Shown here piece after piece: positions 13,446-15,000 of a stretch of 15,000 nucleotides of DNA. The stretch is from the NCBI GenBank assembly GCA_002345625.1, contig DDWE01000050.1, positions 1-15,000 on the forward strand, given 5' to 3'. Source of the DNA: Desulfuromonadaceae bacterium UBA2294. Lineage in GTDB: Bacteria; Desulfobacterota; Desulfuromonadia; Desulfuromonadales; UBA2294. Each line of letters opens with the position of its first letter. The stretch's first letter is position 1. A program made the translations under genes and the position numbers. The notes beneath the pieces are model-generated. The model saw only the letters and a program-made list of their open reading frames with translations. It had not been told where the DNA came from and made no database searches.

Positions 13446-13932
13446 CTCTGCTCCCCGAGTGTACGGATTCTCCCCAGCGATAGAGGCCTATCCATGTGTA
13501 ACACAGAAGGTAACCGCAACTAGCATGCCAGCGGGAAACTGTCGATAGATAACGGTTCAACGCACTGACAGTAAAAGCTAATAACCAAAGTTAACAGGCA
13601 AAAGGCAAGTAACACCTTCGCTGCAATCCGTCACTTTTAACACTACTGTCAAATGTGAAGGGGGATGGGCCCAGACTGCGATTAAACAGAGTAGACCGGC
13701 CCCTGTTCGCTCAATTTCCGGTCCCCTCTGAATCCTGCTTATCCTGGGGAGGGATAAAGTGCTCTGATTATTGCCGACTGCTATCGGTTGGAAAGGATGG
13801 TCTGTTATGTGCAATAGTAGGGTAGGCATAAGAGAAAGCACACATCTGAAGTTTGTTAAACTCAACCTTGTGGATTTTTTCCCTGAGAGGCCTTCAGTCG
13901 GCAATTTTTTCAGAAAGGATCGAGACCCGAGC
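13446..13932. other. Intergenic region between divergent flavoenzyme and MarC genes
   Basis: The 487 bases contain the sigma-54-like site at 13516-13530 and two inverted TGACAGT/ACTGTCA heptamers (13566-13572 and 13645-13651), both upstream of it. The part from 13655 to 13765 is rich in G and C runs and might be a decayed repeat. No reading frame with a credible ribosome binding site was found. Confidence 0.5.
13516..13530 (-). promoter_or_regulatory. Sigma-54 (-24/-12) promoter of the CoADR-like gene
   Basis: The minus strand reads TGGCATGCTAGTTGC: GG and GC are exactly 10 bases apart, TTGC is perfect, and only one base of TGGCACG differs. Transcription would start near 13505, giving a leader of about 60 bases before the ATG at 13445. 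Confidence 0.6.
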
Positions 13933-14580
13933 ATGGATACGTTTCTGATCCACGCAATCACCGTCTTCATGGGCTTTTTTGCCATCATGAACCCCATCGC
14001 CACCATCCCGGTCTTTGTCAGTCTTACCAGCAATGATGATGAGCAGACGACCGCGACCGTGGCGTTAAACTCGCTGATTCTGGCCTTTGTCATCGTTGTG
14101 GTTTTTTCCCTGGCCGGAAATCTTATCTTCGAACTTTTCAATATTACCTTCTCGGCCTTTCGGATTACCGGCGGTCTGCTGATTTTTCTGATCGGCTTTC
14201 AAATGTTGCAAGGTCATGCCTCAAAGGTTCATCTGCCGAGCGAAGTGGACAAACAAAGCTCCAGGGAGGCAGCACTCAGTGTTGCCGTCTCACCCCTGGC
14301 GATCCCGATCCTTGCCGGTCCGGGGACGATTATTACGGCGATGAATTTCTCCGCCGGAGGGGCTAAGCACATGGCGGTGACCATCGTCGTCTTTGCACTT
14401 CTATGTGCCATCACTTATGTCTGTTTTATTTTCGGCCGAAAATTCGTGGATTTTATCGGTGCGAGTGCATTGGGGGCGATTACGCGGATGATGGGTTTGA
14501 TCCTTGCGGTCATCGGTACGCAGATGGTCATTGAGGGACTAGACGGCGCCTTTAAGCTTTCAAGTCTGTTGCCGCAATGA
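13933..14580 (+). CDS. MarC-family (UPF0056) inner-membrane protein
   Basis: The 215-residue protein shows the MarC plan of six transmembrane helices with two halves that resemble each other. The first half has FFAIMNPIATIPVFVSLT (residues 15-32), the second has AVSPLAIPILAGPGTIITAM (about 116-135); these paired Pro/Gly-rich segments mark the family. A short charged loop lies between helix 3 and helix 4. MarC was once linked to multiple antibiotic resistance in E. coli, but this was later withdrawn and the transported substrate is unknown. ATG at 13933 fits the family start; AAAGGA is 12 bases upstream, rather far. An in-frame ATG at 13771 would add a polar 54-residue leader and is rejected. 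The gene stands alone. Confidence 0.9.
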   Translation: MDTFLIHAITVFMGFFAIMNPIATIPVFVSLTSNDDEQTTATVALNSLILAFVIVVVFSLAGNLIFELFNITFSAFRITGGLLIFLIGFQMLQGHASKVHLPSEVDKQSSREAALSVAVSPLAIPILAGPGTIITAMNFSAGGAKHMAVTIVVFALLCAITYVCFIFGRKFVDFIGASALGAITRMMGLILAVIGTQMVIEGLDGAFKLSSLLPQ

Positions 14581-14641
14581 ACTTCTGAAAAGACGAGACG
14601 CTCCTCCTTTTTTTCTTTTTCTGAATTCAAGCTGCATTTAA

Positions 14642-14769
14642 TGGCCAAAATACTAGTCATAAGATCGCCTTGTGACTATTAATTTAGCCAATCAGCAATT
14701 ACTCCTTGAAAATCAACAGAATGACCAATATAGTGGCCACTAGAATACTTTGTGACTATTATTTTGGTC
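14642..14769. promoter_or_regulatory. Two imperfect inverted repeats, probable operators of the XRE gene
   Basis: Bases 14642-14663 and 14669-14690 are inverted copies matching at 18 of 22 positions around a 5-base centre. A second, weaker pair lies at 14723-14744 and 14748-14769 (15 of 22). The two sites share the direct repeat TTGTGACTATTA (14670-14681 and 14750-14761), and the second contains the perfect palindrome TAGTGGCCACTA (14731-14742). Paired operators of this type are usual in front of autoregulated toxin-antitoxin genes. Confidence 0.7.
14706..14734 (+). promoter_or_regulatory. Sigma-70-type promoter of the XRE gene
   Basis: TTGAAA (14706-14711) and TATAGT (14729-14734) are separated by exactly 17 bases, each one base from consensus. 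The -10 box lies inside the second inverted repeat, so a bound repressor would block RNA polymerase. Transcription should start near 14741. Confidence 0.65.
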
Positions 14770-14789
14770 GTTTTATGTCTGGATTAGCG

Positions 14790-15000
14790 ATGACAAATCC
14801 AAGGGCCTTTTCAAAATACGCCAAAGAAGCCGCCTTTTTGCTCGGTCAACAGATCAAGCTCGGGCGCAAAGAGCGCCAATGGTCTGAGCAAAACCTTGCA
14901 GCCCGGGCCGGTATTTCCAGAGCGACCCTCCAGAAGATCGAGGCCGGCGAAATGTCTCCGTCCATCGGACTGGTCTTCGAAGTCGCCGCCCTGGTTGGCG
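14790..15000 (+). CDS. XRE-family helix-turn-helix regulator, HipB-like antitoxin (3' end outside window)
   Basis: The frame is open from ATG 14790 to the window end, giving 70 residues. After a helical start (AKEAAFLLGQQIKLGRKER) comes a classical XRE helix-turn-helix: WSEQNLAARAGISRATLQKIEAGEMSPSI, at about residues 31-59. This spacing, with the LGQQIKLGRKERQWS lead, is that of HipB-like antitoxins, which pair with the kinase toxin HipA; a hipA gene would be expected just beyond 15000. ATG 14775 is an alternative start in the same frame, five codons earlier; 14790 is preferred only because GGA lies 6 bases before it. The operator-like repeats and promoter upstream support an autoregulated operon. 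The regulator call is strong; the HipB assignment is moderate. Confidence 0.8.
   Translation, partial: MTNPRAFSKYAKEAAFLLGQQIKLGRKERQWSEQNLAARAGISRATLQKIEAGEMSPSIGLVFEVAALVG

Noticed and set aside
14600..14622. T-rich stretch after marC as a terminator
   Set aside because: The stem before the T-run is only about three base pairs, so a rho-independent terminator cannot be supported.

Overview
The window looks like a chromosomal segment of a GC-rich Gram-negative bacterium, most likely a deltaproteobacterium of the Desulfuromonas/Geobacter kind. This is inferred from gene content: paired ExbD proteins with an AgmX/PglI-type TonB-like protein, a PAS/NTF2-like hybrid histidine kinase, a CoA-disulfide-reductase-like enzyme, CsbD, MarC, and three good -24/-12 (sigma-54) promoter matches. 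No rRNA, tRNA, CRISPR array or intact transposase was seen.

Layout. (1) 1-3360, plus strand: a proton-driven ExbB/ExbD/TonB-like cluster in the order exbB (3' end only), exbD, exbD, a TonB/AgmX-like protein, exbB. The two exbB genes share almost identical DNA at their 3' ends. Four 7-bp tandem repeats sit before the second exbB, and a strong hairpin closes the region. (2) 3715-4362, minus: a small lipoprotein resembling DUF2959, behind a sigma-54-like promoter with a perfect inverted repeat at the predicted transcript start. (3) 5105-6079, plus: a CsgG-like lipoprotein without curli partners. (4) 6273-8753, minus: a large hybrid sensor kinase with an N-terminal NTF2/SnoaL-like domain. (5) 9229-9840, plus: an outer-membrane beta-barrel protein with an excellent sigma-54 promoter and an upstream palindrome, followed by csbD (9967-10173); each has its own terminator. 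(6) 13445 down to 10335, minus: a CoADR/NADH-oxidase-like flavoenzyme with a third sigma-54-like promoter, an orphan CheB methylesterase, a 35-residue membrane protein and a DUF6629-type membrane protein. (7) 13933-14580, plus: a MarC-family membrane protein. (8) 14642-15000, plus: a HipB-like XRE regulator cut by the window end, behind a sigma-70 promoter embedded in inverted repeats.

How the parts may work together. The first cluster should form an inner-membrane proton-driven complex that transmits force or energy into the periplasm through the TonB-like protein. Its two ExbD proteins are not equivalent: one has the pore aspartate and the other has asparagine there. The middle and right parts are mainly single genes for envelope and stress functions. 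Three of them (DUF2959-like lipoprotein, beta-barrel protein, CoADR-like enzyme) carry GG-N10-GC promoters and could belong to one sigma-54 regulon. The end of the window probably opens a hipBA-type toxin-antitoxin operon. I did not find a system that I can call wholly new; the best candidates are the asymmetric ExbD pair with its coiled-coil TonB/AgmX partner, and the cluster of sigma-54 promoters.
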